Shown: positions 45,463 to 56,370, counted from the first letter of the stretch. The stretch: 64,000 nucleotides of DNA from Pseudomonas lurida (GCF_013522705.1 NZ_JAAMRE010000008.1:62001-126000); one strand, 5' to 3'. Numbers and translations: made by a program. The notes: a model not told the origin generated them from the sequence alone.

Positions 45463-46232
45463 TTATTTGCACCGCGGACAAAATCGTCATTTATTTGACG
45501 TCAAAAAATATCACGACACAACCCTATCAATAGTTTCACTCGACATTCATCGAATTTTTTCGTAGTGGCACTGGTTTTTTTTAACACTAGTGGCACAAAA
45601 CTATCCCTGCGTGCCAACTCCCCACAACTACTGGCCCAAATAGCAAGTGCTATCAATATAGTACTAGTGCCATCTCTGCTCGTATTTCAAGAAATTTCAG
45701 GAAACAGGATGAGCGGCCAGGAACTTCGTCCTAAAGCGCCGCTCATACCACCGGTAACGAAATTCTCTGATGCTGTAAGAGATGACTTACATGGCGACCA
45801 AAGGAAGTAGCAAAGTTGTCACATTAACTTTGACTCATGGGTCATATTACCGACTGACTAGTTAAAGGCGGCAATAAGGAAGTATTGCCACGAACTATAA
45901 GGCCAAGGCTGCGCTTACCCCAATGGGTCAGTGAGACATCCCAAGGTTTTGATTTTTATAGGCTTATTGCCTCTATCAAAGCTCTGTGGCACTGGCGCCA
46001 GGCCCTTCTCCCAGGAAGGCCGGCTGCATTTGAGGGCAAGCCCCAATAACAAGGCCATGTTGCGCCCTACTTGAGTGCAATTATTAGTCACTCACTATTT
46101 AACATGCCTGTACGCGGCAAGTCGGCGTCTATTCGCCCAACTTCCGCGGGCATCAGTGACGCTTGCAAACATGAACTCCGGCCATTTATTGGCATGATTA
46201 ACACCGTCTTCAATGACAACGAGGTAAATGCG
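45463..46232. promoter_or_regulatory. 770-bp A+T-rich algD promoter/leader region
   Basis: No credible gene. Motifs: palindrome TTTGACGTCAAA (45494-45505); TAGTGGCAC at 45563-45571 and 45588-45596; GTGGCACTGG at 45566-45575 and again 45986-45995; inverted GTGCCA copies near 45611 and 45667; GAACTT (45721-45726) followed at 16 bp by TCATA, resembling an AlgU (sigma-22) promoter; CTGGCGCCAG (45992-46001). A long regulated upstream region is typical of algD, which is controlled by AlgU, AlgR and AmrZ in P. aeruginosa. Assigning individual motifs to these factors is inference. Confidence 0.6.
45721..45747 (+). promoter_or_regulatory. Candidate AlgU (sigma-22) promoter of the alginate operon
   Basis: GAACTT, then 16 bp, then TCATA. 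The -35 is a perfect match to the AlgU consensus GAACTT and the -10 (consensus TCTGA) partly matches. It would give a leader of about 480 nt before the algD ATG, longer than in P. aeruginosa but of the same kind. Confidence 0.5.
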
Positions 46233-47549
46233 ATGCGCATCAGCATATTTGGTTTGGGTTACGTTGGCGCTGTCTGTGCCGGTTGCCTGTCTGCCCGTGG
46301 CCACGAAGTAGTCGGCGTGGACATTTCCAAGGAAAAGATCGACCTGATCAACGCCGGCAAATCGCCAATCGTTGAACCGGGTCTGGGCGAATTGTTGAGC
46401 CAGGGTATCCAAACGGGTCGACTGCGCGGCACCACCAACTTCGCCGAAGCCATCCGCGATACCGACCTGTCGATGATTTGCGTCGGCACGCCAAGCAAGA
46501 AAAACGGCGATCTGGAACTCAACTACATCGAGTCGGTATGCCGCGAGATCGGTTTTGTTCTGCGTGACAAGACCACCCGCCACACCATCGTGGTGCGCAG
46601 CACCGTGCTGCCGGGCACCGTGGCCAACGTTGTGATCCCGATCCTGGAAGACTGCTCCGGCAAGAAAGCCGGCGTCGACTTCGGCGTCGCGGTCAACCCG
46701 GAATTCCTGCGTGAATCCACCGCCATCGCCGACTACGACCTGCCACCGATGACCGTCATCGGCGAGTTCGACAAAGCCTCCGGCGATGTCCTGCAGTCGC
46801 TGTACGAAGAACTCGACGCACCGATCATCCGCAAGGACATCGCCGTTGCCGAGATGATCAAGTACACCTGCAACGTGTGGCACGCCACCAAGGTCACCTT
46901 CGCCAACGAGATCGGCAACATTGCCAAGGCCGTCGGCGTCGACGGTCGCGAAGTGATGGAAGTGGTCTGCCAGGACAAGACCCTCAACCTGTCCCAGTAC
47001 TACATGCGTCCAGGCTTCGCGTTCGGCGGCTCGTGCCTGCCCAAGGACGTGCGTGCCCTGACCTACCGCGCCGGCTCCCTGGACGTGGAAGCACCGCTGC
47101 TCAACTCGCTGATGCGCAGCAACGAGTCCCAGGTGCAGAACGCCTTCGACATCGTCGCCGGCCACGACAAGCGCAAAGTCGCCCTGCTGGGCCTGAGCTT
47201 CAAGGCCGGTACCGACGACCTGCGCGAAAGCCCGCTGGTAGAGCTGGCCGAAATGCTGATCGGCAAGGGCTACGACCTGAGCATCTACGACAGCAACGTC
47301 GAGTACGCCCGTGTCCACGGCGCGAACAAGGACTACATCGAAGGCAAGATCCCGCACGTGTCGTCCCTGCTCAACTCGGACTTCGACGATGTGATCAACA
47401 ACTCCGACGTGATCATCCTGGGCAACCGCGACGAGAAGTTCCGCGCCCTGGCCCATAACGCGCCGGACGGCAAGCAAGTGGTCGACCTGGTGGGCTTCAT
47501 GTCCAAGGCCACCAGCGTGAGCGGCCGCACTGAAGGCATTTGTTGGTAA
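46233..47549 (+). CDS. algD: GDP-mannose 6-dehydrogenase
   Basis: 438 residues from the ATG at 46233 (MRISIFGLGYVGAVCAGCLS); a longer frame from 46071 has no ribosome site or family match. It oxidises GDP-mannose to GDP-mannuronate, the committed step of alginate synthesis. NAD-binding GLGYVGAVCAG, substrate site NVWHATKVTFANE, and the catalytic Cys in GGSCLPKD are all there. First gene of the 12-gene operon and the point of transcriptional control. Confidence 0.98.
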   Translation: MRISIFGLGYVGAVCAGCLSARGHEVVGVDISKEKIDLINAGKSPIVEPGLGELLSQGIQTGRLRGTTNFAEAIRDTDLSMICVGTPSKKNGDLELNYIESVCREIGFVLRDKTTRHTIVVRSTVLPGTVANVVIPILEDCSGKKAGVDFGVAVNPEFLRESTAIADYDLPPMTVIGEFDKASGDVLQSLYEELDAPIIRKDIAVAEMIKYTCNVWHATKVTFANEIGNIAKAVGVDGREVMEVVCQDKTLNLSQYYMRPGFAFGGSCLPKDVRALTYRAGSLDVEAPLLNSLMRSNESQVQNAFDIVAGHDKRKVALLGLSFKAGTDDLRESPLVELAEMLIGKGYDLSIYDSNVEYARVHGANKDYIEGKIPHVSSLLNSDFDDVINNSDVIILGNRDEKFRALAHNAPDGKQVVDLVGFMSKATSVSGRTEGICW

Positions 47550-47568
47550 GGGGCAGCGGCTAGTTTCA

Positions 47569-47621
47569 AGCGGCAAGCGGCAAGTTAGAAGCGATCGTTT
47601 TTCAGCTTATAGCTTGCCGCT
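47569..47621. repeat. AGCGGCAAGC inverted repeat between algD and alg8
   Basis: AGCGGCAAGC (47569-47578) and GCTTGCCGCT (47612-47621) form a 10-bp stem; a second GCGGCAAG follows the left arm directly. This resembles a dispersed Pseudomonas intergenic repeat. No U-tract, so full termination is not expected. Confidence 0.6.
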
Positions 47622-47638
47622 CGTGGCCCTACTCCCCC

Positions 47639-49123
47639 GTGACGGACACAAATATGCAACGGTTAAACCAAGCGACTGGCTGGCTAGTATTTCTGGCGCT
47701 TTTAGCGCTTCTAGCTCTGGCTTTGCCAGCCAGCACATTCGACTCCGAGTCGAAGAATTTTATTTTCCTGATTGGCGCCGTCGGTATCTGGCGCTACTCG
47801 ATGGGTGCTACGCATTTCTTTCGCGGCATGCTGTTCCTGTATGTGGTCTACCCGCACCTGCGCCGCAAAGTCCGCAAGCTGGGCAAGGCCGCCGACCCGT
47901 CCCATGTGTTCCTGATGGTCACCAGTTTCCGCATCGATGCGCTGACCACCGCGCAGGTGTACAGCTCGGTGATTCGCGAAGCGATCGACTGTGGCTTCCC
48001 GACCACGGTGGTCTGCTCGCTGGTGGAGATGTCCGATGAGCTGCTGGTCAAGAGCCTTTGGGAAAAGATGAACCCACCGGAACACGTCAAGCTCGACTTC
48101 GTGCGTATCGCCGGCACCGGTAAGCGCGACGGCCTGGCCTTCGGTTTCCGTGCCATTTCGCGTCACTTGCCGGATGACCGCGCGGTCGTGGCGGTGATCG
48201 ACGGCGACACCGTGCTCGCCGAAGGCGTTGTGCGCAAGACCGTGCCGTGGTTCCAGCTGTTCGGCAACGTCGGCGGCCTCACCACCAACGAGTTCTGCGA
48301 AGTGCGCGGCGGTTACATCATGAGCGAATGGCACAAGCTGCGGTTCGCCCAACGCCACATCAACATGTGCTCCATGGCCCTGTCCAAGCGCGTACTGACC
48401 ATGACCGGTCGCATGTCGGTGTTCCGTGCGAGTGTGGTCACCGACCCGGGCTTTATCGCCGACGTGGAAAGCGACTCGCTGCAGCACTGGCGCCTGGGCC
48501 GCTTCAAGTTCCTCACCGGTGATGACAAGTCCAGCTGGTTCAGCCTGATGCGCCTGGGCTACGACACGTTCTACGTGCCGGATGCCGCGATCAACACCGT
48601 GGAACACCCGCCGGAAAAGAGCTTTATCAAGGCCAGCCGCAAGCTGATGTTCCGCTGGTACGGCAACAACCTGCGCCAGAACTCCCGTGCCCTGGGCCTG
48701 GGTGTGCGTCGCCTGGGTCTGTTCACCAGCATCGTGTTGTTCGACCAGCGCGTGTCGATGTGGACTTCGCTGCTCGGCCTGACCGTGGCAATCATCGCCA
48801 CCTTCAAGTACGGCGGCGCATTCATCCTGGCGTACCTGCTGTGGATCGGCATCACCCGCCTGATCCTGACCCTGCTGCTGTCGTGCTCCGGCCACAAGAT
48901 CGGCCCGGCCTACCCGCTGATTCTCTATTACAACCAGATCATGGGCGCGTTGGTGAAGATCTACGTGTTCTTCCGCCTTGATCAACAGTCCTGGACTCGC
49001 CAGGACACCAAACTGACCCGCGATTTGGCCAGCTTTCAGCGTTGGTTCAACACCTGGTCGTCTCGGACCATGACCTTCTCCGCCGGCAGCATTTTCGTCG
49101 CCGTGTTGCTGATGATGGTCTGA
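47639..49123 (+). CDS. alg8: Mannuronan synthase catalytic subunit
   Basis: 494 residues from a GTG; an ATG at 47654 (MQRLNQATG) with weak ACGGA upstream is the alternative start. Family-2 glycosyltransferase in the inner membrane that polymerises GDP-mannuronate. Membrane helices at both ends flank the catalytic domain with VIDGDTV (DxD), VESDSL, GDDKSSW (catalytic Asp) and FRWYGNN. It needs Alg44 and c-di-GMP to act. Confidence 0.96.
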   Translation: MTDTNMQRLNQATGWLVFLALLALLALALPASTFDSESKNFIFLIGAVGIWRYSMGATHFFRGMLFLYVVYPHLRRKVRKLGKAADPSHVFLMVTSFRIDALTTAQVYSSVIREAIDCGFPTTVVCSLVEMSDELLVKSLWEKMNPPEHVKLDFVRIAGTGKRDGLAFGFRAISRHLPDDRAVVAVIDGDTVLAEGVVRKTVPWFQLFGNVGGLTTNEFCEVRGGYIMSEWHKLRFAQRHINMCSMALSKRVLTMTGRMSVFRASVVTDPGFIADVESDSLQHWRLGRFKFLTGDDKSSWFSLMRLGYDTFYVPDAAINTVEHPPEKSFIKASRKLMFRWYGNNLRQNSRALGLGVRRLGLFTSIVLFDQRVSMWTSLLGLTVAIIATFKYGGAFILAYLLWIGITRLILTLLLSCSGHKIGPAYPLILYYNQIMGALVKIYVFFRLDQQSWTRQDTKLTRDLASFQRWFNTWSSRTMTFSAGSIFVAVLLMMV

Positions 49124-49160
49124 CCCAGCCAAGCCTGAATTAACTAGGAACTAGAACACT

Positions 49161-50327
49161 ATGAACAGCCAAGTAAACGCCAACGTTGTCCACGAATCCG
49201 AAGCTCAGCGCCAGCACGCCCGCGTGAAAATCCCGGCCAAACTGCGCTTTTTCAACACCGACCGCAGCCAGACCGAAGCACGGGTGATCGACCTGTCCGC
49301 CGGCGGCCTGGCGTTCACCGCCACGCAGCCGCTGAACGTCGGTGAAGTGCACAAGGGTCGCCTGCAATTTGTCATCGATAACCTCGGCCTGGCCATGGAC
49401 GTCGAGCTGCAGATCCGCTCCTACGACCGCCAGACCGGCCGCACCGGTTGCCAGTTCCAGAACCTCGACGCCCAGGATATCTCCACCCTGCGCCACCTGA
49501 TCACCTCGCACTTGTCCGGTGACATCGTGACCATGGGCGACGTACTGGCGACCCTGCAGCGCGACAACTTCACCAAGGCGCGCAAGGTCAAGGACGGCGG
49601 CAGCAACATGAGCGCCTTCGGTCGCCTGCGTGCCGTGACCTTCAGCCTGGCGATCTTCCTGGTGGGCCTGGCGGCGTTCGGGTTTGTCTTCAAGTCGATC
49701 TACGGCATGTACTTTGTCAGCCACGCCCAGGCCGGCCTGGTCAGCGTACCGGGCATGAACGTGACCATGCCGCGCGACGGCACCGTGCAAAGCCTGCTCA
49801 AAGGTGATGCGGTGGCCGCCAAGGGCGCGCCGCTGGCCACCTTCAGCACCAGCATGCTCGACGTGCTCAAGGGCCACCTCGACGAAGACCAACTGCAACC
49901 GGCCAAGGTCGAAGAGCTGTTCGGCAAGCAAATGACCGGCACCCTGACGTCGCCGTGCGATTGCGTGGTAGCGCAGCAACTGGTCGCCGACGGCCAATAC
50001 GCCAGCAAGGGGGACGTGATCTTCCAACTGGTGCCACGTGGCAGCCAGGCCAACGTCGAAGCGCGCTTCACCTACCGCCAGTTCGCCGACGTGCGCCCAG
50101 GTACGCCGGTGAGCTTCCAGGTCGCCGACGAAGAACAACTGCGCACCGGCACCATCGTCAGCAGCACCAGCCTGAACAGCGCCGACCTGTCCTCCGACAT
50201 CCGCGTGCAGATCAAGCCTGACGCGCCGCTGGACAGCACCTACGCCGGTCGCCCGGTGGAAGTGACCAGCGACCGTGGCCCGTCGCTGAACTGGCTGATC
50301 GACAAAGCCATGGCTCACGGTCTGTAA
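49161..50327 (+). CDS. alg44: Alginate co-polymerase with c-di-GMP-binding PilZ domain
   Basis: 388 residues. Cytosolic PilZ domain (about 15-120) with the c-di-GMP motifs RQHARVKIPAKLR and DLSAGGLAF; one membrane helix near LAIFLVGLAAFGFVFKSI; periplasmic adaptor-like domain from about 190. Binding of c-di-GMP switches on Alg8. The RxxxR and D/NxSxxG residues are both intact, so it should be responsive. Confidence 0.96.
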   Translation: MNSQVNANVVHESEAQRQHARVKIPAKLRFFNTDRSQTEARVIDLSAGGLAFTATQPLNVGEVHKGRLQFVIDNLGLAMDVELQIRSYDRQTGRTGCQFQNLDAQDISTLRHLITSHLSGDIVTMGDVLATLQRDNFTKARKVKDGGSNMSAFGRLRAVTFSLAIFLVGLAAFGFVFKSIYGMYFVSHAQAGLVSVPGMNVTMPRDGTVQSLLKGDAVAAKGAPLATFSTSMLDVLKGHLDEDQLQPAKVEELFGKQMTGTLTSPCDCVVAQQLVADGQYASKGDVIFQLVPRGSQANVEARFTYRQFADVRPGTPVSFQVADEEQLRTGTIVSSTSLNSADLSSDIRVQIKPDAPLDSTYAGRPVEVTSDRGPSLNWLIDKAMAHGL

Positions 50328-50335
50328 GCGAGGAC

Positions 50336-51850
50336 ATGCCTGTGACTCTTCCGAATACACCGTTGACCAATGTGGGAGCCGGGCTTGCCCGCGATGGGAT
50401 CGACTCGGTACATCTGCAACACCGAGGTGCCCGTATCGCAGGCAAGCCAGCTCCTTCCAGATCGCACTTCGCCTCGGCCTACTGCGCACTGGCCCTGGCC
50501 ATCTCGCTGGCCGGTTGCGCCGGCCTGCCCGACCAGCGCCTGGCCAACGAAGCGCTCAAGCGTGGCGACACCGTCACCGCGCAGCAGAATTACCAGCAAC
50601 TGGCCGACCTGGGTTACAGCGAGGCCCAGGTGGGCCTGGCCGATATCCAGGTAGGCACCCGCGACCCGGCGCAGATCAAACAGGCCGAGGCCACGTACCG
50701 CGCCGCAGCGGATACCTCGCCTCGCGCCCAGGCGCGCCTGGGTCGCCTGCTGGTGGCCAAGCCCGGCGCTACCGAGGCCGAGCACCACGAAGCCGAAACC
50801 CTGCTGAAAAAAGCCTTTGCCAATGGCGAAGGCAACACCCTGATTCCCCTGGCGATGCTGTACCTGCAATACCCTCACAGCTTTCCCAACGTGAATGCCC
50901 AGCAGCAGATCAGCCAGTGGCAGGCGGCGGGTTACCCGGAAGCGGGCCTGGCCCAGGTGCTGCTGTATCGCACCCAGAACACCTACGATCAGCATCTGGA
51001 TGATGTGGAGCGCATCTGCAAAGCCGCGCTGAACACCACCGACATTTGCTACGTCGAACTGGCCACGGTCTACCAGAAGAAAGCCGAGCCGGAAAAACAG
51101 GCCGAACTGCTCAAACAGATGGAAGCCGGCTACAGCCGTGGCACTGTCACCGCTCAACGGGTCGACAGCGTTGCCCGCGTATTGGGTGATGCCTCCCTGG
51201 GCAAGACCGACGAAAAGACGGCCCAGGCCCTGCTGGAAAAAATCGCCCCCGGCTACCCGGCTTCCTGGGTCAGCCTGGCGCAACTGCTCTACGACTTCCC
51301 CGAACTGGGCGACGTCGAGCAAATGATGAAGTACCTGGACAACGGCCGCGCCGCCGACCAGCCGCGCGCTGAACTGTTGCTGGGCAAGCTCTATTACGAA
51401 GGCAAGTGGGTGCCGGCCGATGCCAAGGCTGCCGAGGCGCATTTCGAAAAGGCCGTAGGCAAGGAAGTGGCCGCCGATTACTACCTCGGCCAGATCTATC
51501 GCCGTGGCTACCTGGGCAAGGTCTACCCGCAAAAGGCCCTGGACCACTTGCTGACCGCTGCGCGCAACGGCCAGAACAGCGCCGATTTCGCCATCGCCCA
51601 ATTGTTTTCCCAAGGCAAGGGCACCAAGCCCGACCCTGTCAATGCGTATGTCTTCAGCCAGTTGGCCAAGGCCCAGGACACGCCGCAGGCCAATGACCTG
51701 GCCGCTCAACTCGAAGCCCCGCTGACTCCTGAACAACGCGCCCAAGGCCAACGCCTGGTGCAACAGGAGCTGGCCGCACGCGGCACCCTGGCCCAAAGCA
51801 CGCTGCAACTGCACGCCCTGCAAGAAGAAGACGGCGAGGAATCCCTATGA
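50336..51850 (+). CDS. algK: Alginate export lipoprotein AlgK, N-terminus expanded by a REPIN
   Basis: 504 residues, TPR-like repeats scaffolding the AlgE porin in the periplasm. The lipobox is LAGC at residues 58-61 ([18 protein letters not shown]), placing the lipidated Cys unusually far in. Residues about 12-42 are encoded by a REPIN pair (50371-50461) read in frame, with no counterpart in P. aeruginosa AlgK, which has a short signal peptide. The ATG at 50336 has GAGGA only one base away; a GTG at 50342 is better spaced and gives 502 residues. Export of this signal peptide could be altered. The mature part is complete. Confidence 0.93.
   Translation: MPVTLPNTPLTNVGAGLARDGIDSVHLQHRGARIAGKPAPSRSHFASAYCALALAISLAGCAGLPDQRLANEALKRGDTVTAQQNYQQLADLGYSEAQVGLADIQVGTRDPAQIKQAEATYRAAADTSPRAQARLGRLLVAKPGATEAEHHEAETLLKKAFANGEGNTLIPLAMLYLQYPHSFPNVNAQQQISQWQAAGYPEAGLAQVLLYRTQNTYDQHLDDVERICKAALNTTDICYVELATVYQKKAEPEKQAELLKQMEAGYSRGTVTAQRVDSVARVLGDASLGKTDEKTAQALLEKIAPGYPASWVSLAQLLYDFPELGDVEQMMKYLDNGRAADQPRAELLLGKLYYEGKWVPADAKAAEAHFEKAVGKEVAADYYLGQIYRRGYLGKVYPQKALDHLLTAARNGQNSADFAIAQLFSQGKGTKPDPVNAYVFSQLAKAQDTPQANDLAAQLEAPLTPEQRAQGQRLVQQELAARGTLAQSTLQLHALQEEDGEESL
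50371..50461. repeat. REPIN doublet inside the algK signal-peptide coding region
   Basis: Left REP TGTGGGAGCCGGGCTTGCCC starts at 50371 and continues GCGATGG. The right REP is inverted, ATCGCAGGCAAGCCAGCTCC from 50435 to 50454. The spacer has TCGGT (50405-50409) against ACCGA (50421-50425). Both halves are Pseudomonas REP types, but of two slightly different subgroups. Lying in frame in a coding sequence is unusual, since REPINs are mostly intergenic. Confidence 0.85.
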
Positions 51851-53334
51851 AGCTCAACCCATTCGTCAAGGCCGGTATCGGCCTGACCTTCGCCCTGCTG
51901 TGGTCGTGCCCGACCCTGGCCGCGCTGACCGAAGCCAAGAACTTCGGCCTGGAAGTCAAAGCCACCGCACAGTCCGAAGACGACCGCGACCTCGGCACCC
52001 AGAAAGGCGGCGACGTCAACGGTGTCGGCCTGGACCTGCGCCCGTGGATCTACGGCGAGAGCGGTAACTGGAGCGGCTATGCCATGGGCCAGGCGGTGGT
52101 GTCGAGCGACATCATCGAGACCGACACCCTGCAGCAGTCGGCCGATGATGCAAACCAGCAAACCACTAACAACGACCGCAAGGCCAAGAAAAACTACCTG
52201 GCGATGCGCGAGTTCTGGGTCGGCTACAGCGGCTTCACGCCCTACCCCGGCGAGATTCTCAAGTTCGGTCGTCAACGCCTGCGCAACGACGACGGCCAGT
52301 GGCGCGACACCAATATCGAGGCGCTGAACTGGACCTTCGACACCACCTTGCTCAAGGCCAATGTGGGCGCCGCCGAACGTTTCAGCGAATACCGCACCGA
52401 CCTCAAGGAACTGTCGCCCAAGGACAAGGACCGCCAGCACTTCTACGCCGATGCGTCCTACCAGTGGATGCCGGGCCAGTGGATCGGCCTGCGCGGCCAT
52501 CACACCCATGACGACGGCAAGCTGGATTACCCGGAACCGGGCGTGCCCACCGACTCGTTGGACAAACGCGAGAACGGCGACCTGACCTGGCTCGGCATCG
52601 AAGCCAACAGCGACGCCTACAACTGGCGCAACACCAACACCGTCAACTACTGGGCCAGCATCACCGGCATGCAGGGCGACCGCGACACGGTCAACGCCCT
52701 CAAAGCAGACGGCAGCCGCCCGGACCAGGCCAAGCGCAGCGATGACGTGAACGGCTGGGCCACCGACCTGGGTATTCGCCTGCGTCTCGACCCGCAGTGG
52801 CAAGTGGGTGCGGCTTACGCTCGCGCCAGCGCCGAATACGAACAGAACGGCCTGCAGAGCAACCGCTCGAATTGGACCGGCACCCAGTCCCGCGTGCACC
52901 GCTTCGGCGAAGCGTTTCGCGGCGAGATGAACAACATGCAGTCCATGAGCCTGTTCGGTTCCTGGCAGCTGCGCGAGGACTACGACGCCAGCCTGGTGTA
53001 CCACAAGTTCTGGCGCGTGGACGGCAACAAGCCGGTGGGCAGCAATGGCATCGATGCGGTGCAGAACAACACCGATGACGTGACCGGCGCGATCCTGTCC
53101 AGCACCTCGCTGCCGCTGGAAGATGGCAAGAAAGACCTGGGCCAGGAGATGGACTTGGTGGTCACCAAGTACTTCAAGACCGGCCTGCTGCCGGCCGCGC
53201 TCAGCCAGTCGATCGACGAGCCGTCGGCGTTGGTGCGGTTCCGTGCCGGTGTGTTCAAACCGGGTGACGCCTACGGCAGCCAGGTCGACTCGTACATGCA
53301 TCGCGCGTTTGTCGACGTGATCTGGAAATTCTGA
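51847..53334 (+). CDS. algE: Alginate outer-membrane export porin
   Basis: 495 residues. Signal peptide ending CPTLAAL, then an 18-strand beta-barrel that carries alginate out through an electropositive pore. Recognisable parts are [34 protein letters not shown] and the barrel-closing C-terminus VDVIWKF. The start overlaps the algK stop by ATGA. Partner of AlgK. Confidence 0.96.
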   Translation: MKLNPFVKAGIGLTFALLWSCPTLAALTEAKNFGLEVKATAQSEDDRDLGTQKGGDVNGVGLDLRPWIYGESGNWSGYAMGQAVVSSDIIETDTLQQSADDANQQTTNNDRKAKKNYLAMREFWVGYSGFTPYPGEILKFGRQRLRNDDGQWRDTNIEALNWTFDTTLLKANVGAAERFSEYRTDLKELSPKDKDRQHFYADASYQWMPGQWIGLRGHHTHDDGKLDYPEPGVPTDSLDKRENGDLTWLGIEANSDAYNWRNTNTVNYWASITGMQGDRDTVNALKADGSRPDQAKRSDDVNGWATDLGIRLRLDPQWQVGAAYARASAEYEQNGLQSNRSNWTGTQSRVHRFGEAFRGEMNNMQSMSLFGSWQLREDYDASLVYHKFWRVDGNKPVGSNGIDAVQNNTDDVTGAILSSTSLPLEDGKKDLGQEMDLVVTKYFKTGLLPAALSQSIDEPSALVRFRAGVFKPGDAYGSQVDSYMHRAFVDVIWKF

Positions 53335-53348
53335 TGGGAGCCTGCGCA

Positions 53349-54902
53349 ATGAATGCTCAAAGCCTACTCGTCGCGGCAATGCTGGTGGCCAGTGCCCCGG
53401 CATTTGCCGACACGGCGGCCAAGGCGCCTACCATCGCCAAGGAACTGCAACAGGCCAAGACCTACACCATTTCCAGCCCGCCGACCGCGCCGCTGGAGAT
53501 GGCCAAGCCTGCCCTGCCGGACCTGTCGGGCTACACCGCCGCGGCCATGGAAAAAAAGATCGTCAGGACCAAGCCGGGCAAGATCAGCACCCGTCGCATG
53601 ATGCAGGAAGACGCGCTCAAGGACTTTATCGGCGGCGATAACAAGATGGCCGAATGGGTGGTGCGCCAGCACGGCATTCCCCAGGCGATCTTTGTCGACG
53701 ACGGCTACATGAACCTCAAGGACCTGCTGGGCAAAGTGCCCAAGCAGTACCTGAGCGAAACTTCGCCGGGCGTGTTCCTGGCCAAGTTGCCGATCGTGGT
53801 CGGGCGCAAGGGCATCCTCGAAATCGACAAGCGCACCCAAGAGCTGCGCCTGTCCCAGGAAGCCGGTTCGTTCCTGATCAACGACGGCCAGCTGTTTGTG
53901 CGTGACACCAAAATCACTGGCTGGAGCGAGAAGGCCAACGGCCCGGCGCTGTTCAAATCGCCCAAGGAATTTCGTCCGTTTCTGCTGGCCTGGGGCGGCA
54001 CCGAGACCTACGTCGCCAACAGCAAGATGGCCAGCTTCGGCTACGCCAACAGTAAGTCGTACGGGGTGAGTATTTCCCAGTACACGCCGAACATGGCCAA
54101 GGTGCTCAAGCGCCCTGAGCCGACCGGCTGGATCATCGATTCCGAGTTCTCGGACATGTGGTACGGCTTCTACTGCTACGAAACCACGGGCTTCGTGCTC
54201 AAGGGCAACACCTACAAAGACAACATCGTCTACGGCATTGACCCTCACGACCGTTCACACGGGCTGATCATCGCGGACAACACCGTCTACGGCACCAAGA
54301 AGAAGCACGGCATCATCATTTCCCGTGAGGTGAACGACAGCTTCATCTTCAACAACCGCAGCTACGACAACAAACTCTCGGGCCTGGTGATCGACCGGAA
54401 CAGCGTCAACAACCTGATCGCCGACAACGAGATCTACCGCAACCACACCGACGGCATCACCCTCTATGAGAGCGGCGACAACCTGCTGTGGGGCAACAAG
54501 GTAATCAGCAACCGTCGCCACGGCATCCGCGTGCGTAACAGCGTGAATATCAAGCTGTACGAGAACACCGCGATGGCCAACGGTTTGACCGGCGTCTACG
54601 GCCACATCAAGGACTTGACCAACACCGACCGCGACATCGCCCTCGACCCGTTCGACGCCAAGGTTTCGCTGATCGTGGTCGGCGGGGAACTGGCGGGGAA
54701 CGGCAGCGGGCCGCTGTCCATCGACTCGCCGTTGAGTATCGAGCTGTATCGCGTGTCGATGCTGGCGCCGACCAAATCCAGCGGTATCAGCTTCTCCGGC
54801 GTCCTCGGCGATCGCCAGGAAGAGATTCTCGACCTGCTGGTGCGCCAGCAGAAAGCCGTGCTGATCGACCCTGTCGAACGCCAGACCGAAATGCAGGACT
54901 GA
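53349..54902 (+). CDS. algG: Mannuronan C-5 epimerase
   Basis: 517 residues from the ATG at 53349, which has GGGAG eight bases ahead; the ATG at 53334 that overlaps the algE stop has no ribosome site. Signal peptide ends SAPAFAD. A right-handed beta-helix of the parallel pectate-lyase type converts mannuronate to guluronate in the polymer. The catalytic DPHDRSHGL motif is intact, and repeats such as NEIYRNHTDGITLYESGDNL follow. Confidence 0.96.
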   Translation: MNAQSLLVAAMLVASAPAFADTAAKAPTIAKELQQAKTYTISSPPTAPLEMAKPALPDLSGYTAAAMEKKIVRTKPGKISTRRMMQEDALKDFIGGDNKMAEWVVRQHGIPQAIFVDDGYMNLKDLLGKVPKQYLSETSPGVFLAKLPIVVGRKGILEIDKRTQELRLSQEAGSFLINDGQLFVRDTKITGWSEKANGPALFKSPKEFRPFLLAWGGTETYVANSKMASFGYANSKSYGVSISQYTPNMAKVLKRPEPTGWIIDSEFSDMWYGFYCYETTGFVLKGNTYKDNIVYGIDPHDRSHGLIIADNTVYGTKKKHGIIISREVNDSFIFNNRSYDNKLSGLVIDRNSVNNLIADNEIYRNHTDGITLYESGDNLLWGNKVISNRRHGIRVRNSVNIKLYENTAMANGLTGVYGHIKDLTNTDRDIALDPFDAKVSLIVVGGELAGNGSGPLSIDSPLSIELYRVSMLAPTKSSGISFSGVLGDRQEEILDLLVRQQKAVLIDPVERQTEMQD

Positions 54903-54913
54903 GGATGACCCTT

Positions 54914-56362
54914 ATGCACCCACACATGATCAAACTGCTGAGCCTCTCGGGTCTGACCCTCGGCCTGCTCGCGGCCAGCCAGAGCGTACGCGCCGACGAC
55001 GTCAAGGCGCCGACCTTCACCGCCGAACCGTGCTGCAGCCTGTGCCCGGCCGCCCACGACGCGAAGAATTACACCACGCGCTACCAGCAGAACTTCACCA
55101 CCCTGGTCCAAGCCCAGGGCGACTGGCTGTTCCGTACCCAGGAAGACCTGCGCACCGAATTCGACACCACGCCGGCCGGCTACAAGCGCATGCAGCAGTT
55201 GCACGATGCGTTCAAGGCCAAGGGCGTGGAACTGGTGGTGGTCTACCAGCCGACCCGTGGCCTGGTGAACCGCAACAAGCTCAACCCTGCGGAAAAAGCC
55301 TCGTACGATTTCGACAAGGCGCTGACCAACTACAAGACCATGCTCGGCCGTTTCGCCAAGATGGGCTATGTGGTGCCGGACCTGTCGCCGCTGACCAATG
55401 AGCAGCTGCCGGACGAACTGCCGGCCCACGACTTCTACTTCCGTGGCGACCAGCACTGGACCCCGTACGGCGCTCAGCGCACCGCGAAAATCGTCGCGGC
55501 CAAGGTCAAGCAGCTGCCGCAGTTCGCCGATATTCCCAAGCGCGAATTCGAAACCAAGCGCACCGGACGCATGGGCAAGACCGGCACCCTGCACAACATG
55601 GCCGGGCAACTGTGCGGCACCAGCTACGCGATCCAGTACATGGACCAGTTCACCACCGAGCCCAAGGGCGAAGCGGGCGACGGCGACCTGTTCAGCGATT
55701 CGGGCAACCCGCAGATCACGCTGGTGGGCACCAGCCACAGCGGCAAGAACTACAACTTCGCCGGCTTCCTGCAAGAAGAAATCGGCGCCGACATTCTCAA
55801 CGTCGCCTTCCCGGGCGGCGGCCTGGAAGGCTCGATGATCCAATACCTGGGCAGCGACGAATTCCAGAAGACACCGCCCAAGATCCTGATCTGGGAGTTC
55901 TCGCCGCTGTATCGCCTCGACCAGGAAACCATCTATCGCCAGATGATGGCGCTGCTGGACAACGGCTGTGAAGGCAAGACCGCACAGATGAGCGCCAGCG
56001 CCACCTTGAAGCCCGGCAAGAACGAATTGCTGGTCAACAGTTCGAACAAAGACCTGCGCAACGCCAACCACCAGGTTGATATCCGCTTTGCCGATCCGTC
56101 GGTGAAAACCCTGCAAGCCACCCTCTGGTACATGAACGGGCGCCACGAGGACATCAAGATCGAGAAACCCGAAACATCCGATACAGACGGGCGTTTCGCC
56201 TTTGAACTGCGCACCGATGAAGACTGGGCCTCGCAGAACTTGCTGGCCGTGGAAGTGCAGGGCCCTGAAAAGGGTGCCGCCGCGCAGAAGGTCGAAGCGA
56301 AAATTTGCACACGCAACGTATTCCCAAGCGGTGGTCAACAGACCGCCCAACTCGGGAAGTGA
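54914..56362 (+). CDS. algX: Alginate O-acetyltransferase AlgX
   Basis: 482 residues from the ATG at 54914, nine bases after GAGG; an ATG at 54905 directly abuts the GAGG. Signal peptide ends QSVRAD. An SGNH-like hydrolase fold: Asp and His in [12 protein letters not shown], nucleophilic Ser in [13 protein letters not shown]-terminal carbohydrate-binding module follows from about 350. It adds acetyl groups to the polymer in the periplasm. Cysteines early in the mature protein (CCSLCP) suit disulfides. Confidence 0.95.
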   Translation: MHPHMIKLLSLSGLTLGLLAASQSVRADDVKAPTFTAEPCCSLCPAAHDAKNYTTRYQQNFTTLVQAQGDWLFRTQEDLRTEFDTTPAGYKRMQQLHDAFKAKGVELVVVYQPTRGLVNRNKLNPAEKASYDFDKALTNYKTMLGRFAKMGYVVPDLSPLTNEQLPDELPAHDFYFRGDQHWTPYGAQRTAKIVAAKVKQLPQFADIPKREFETKRTGRMGKTGTLHNMAGQLCGTSYAIQYMDQFTTEPKGEAGDGDLFSDSGNPQITLVGTSHSGKNYNFAGFLQEEIGADILNVAFPGGGLEGSMIQYLGSDEFQKTPPKILIWEFSPLYRLDQETIYRQMMALLDNGCEGKTAQMSASATLKPGKNELLVNSSNKDLRNANHQVDIRFADPSVKTLQATLWYMNGRHEDIKIEKPETSDTDGRFAFELRTDEDWASQNLLAVEVQGPEKGAAAQKVEAKICTRNVFPSGGQQTAQLGK

Positions 56363-56370
56363 GGTTACTT

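Noticed and set aside
45565..45810. 81-codon frame in the algD upstream region
   Set aside because: Start lies among regulatory repeats, there is no ribosome site and the composition is unlike coding DNA in this window.
46071..46232. N-terminal extension of AlgD by 54 residues
   Set aside because: The extension precedes the Rossmann start MRISIFGLGYVG, lacks a ribosome site and lies in the A+T-rich leader.
53334..53348. algG start overlapping the algE stop (TGATG)
   Set aside because: No ribosome site there; the ATG at 53349 has GGGAG at good distance and begins directly with the signal peptide.
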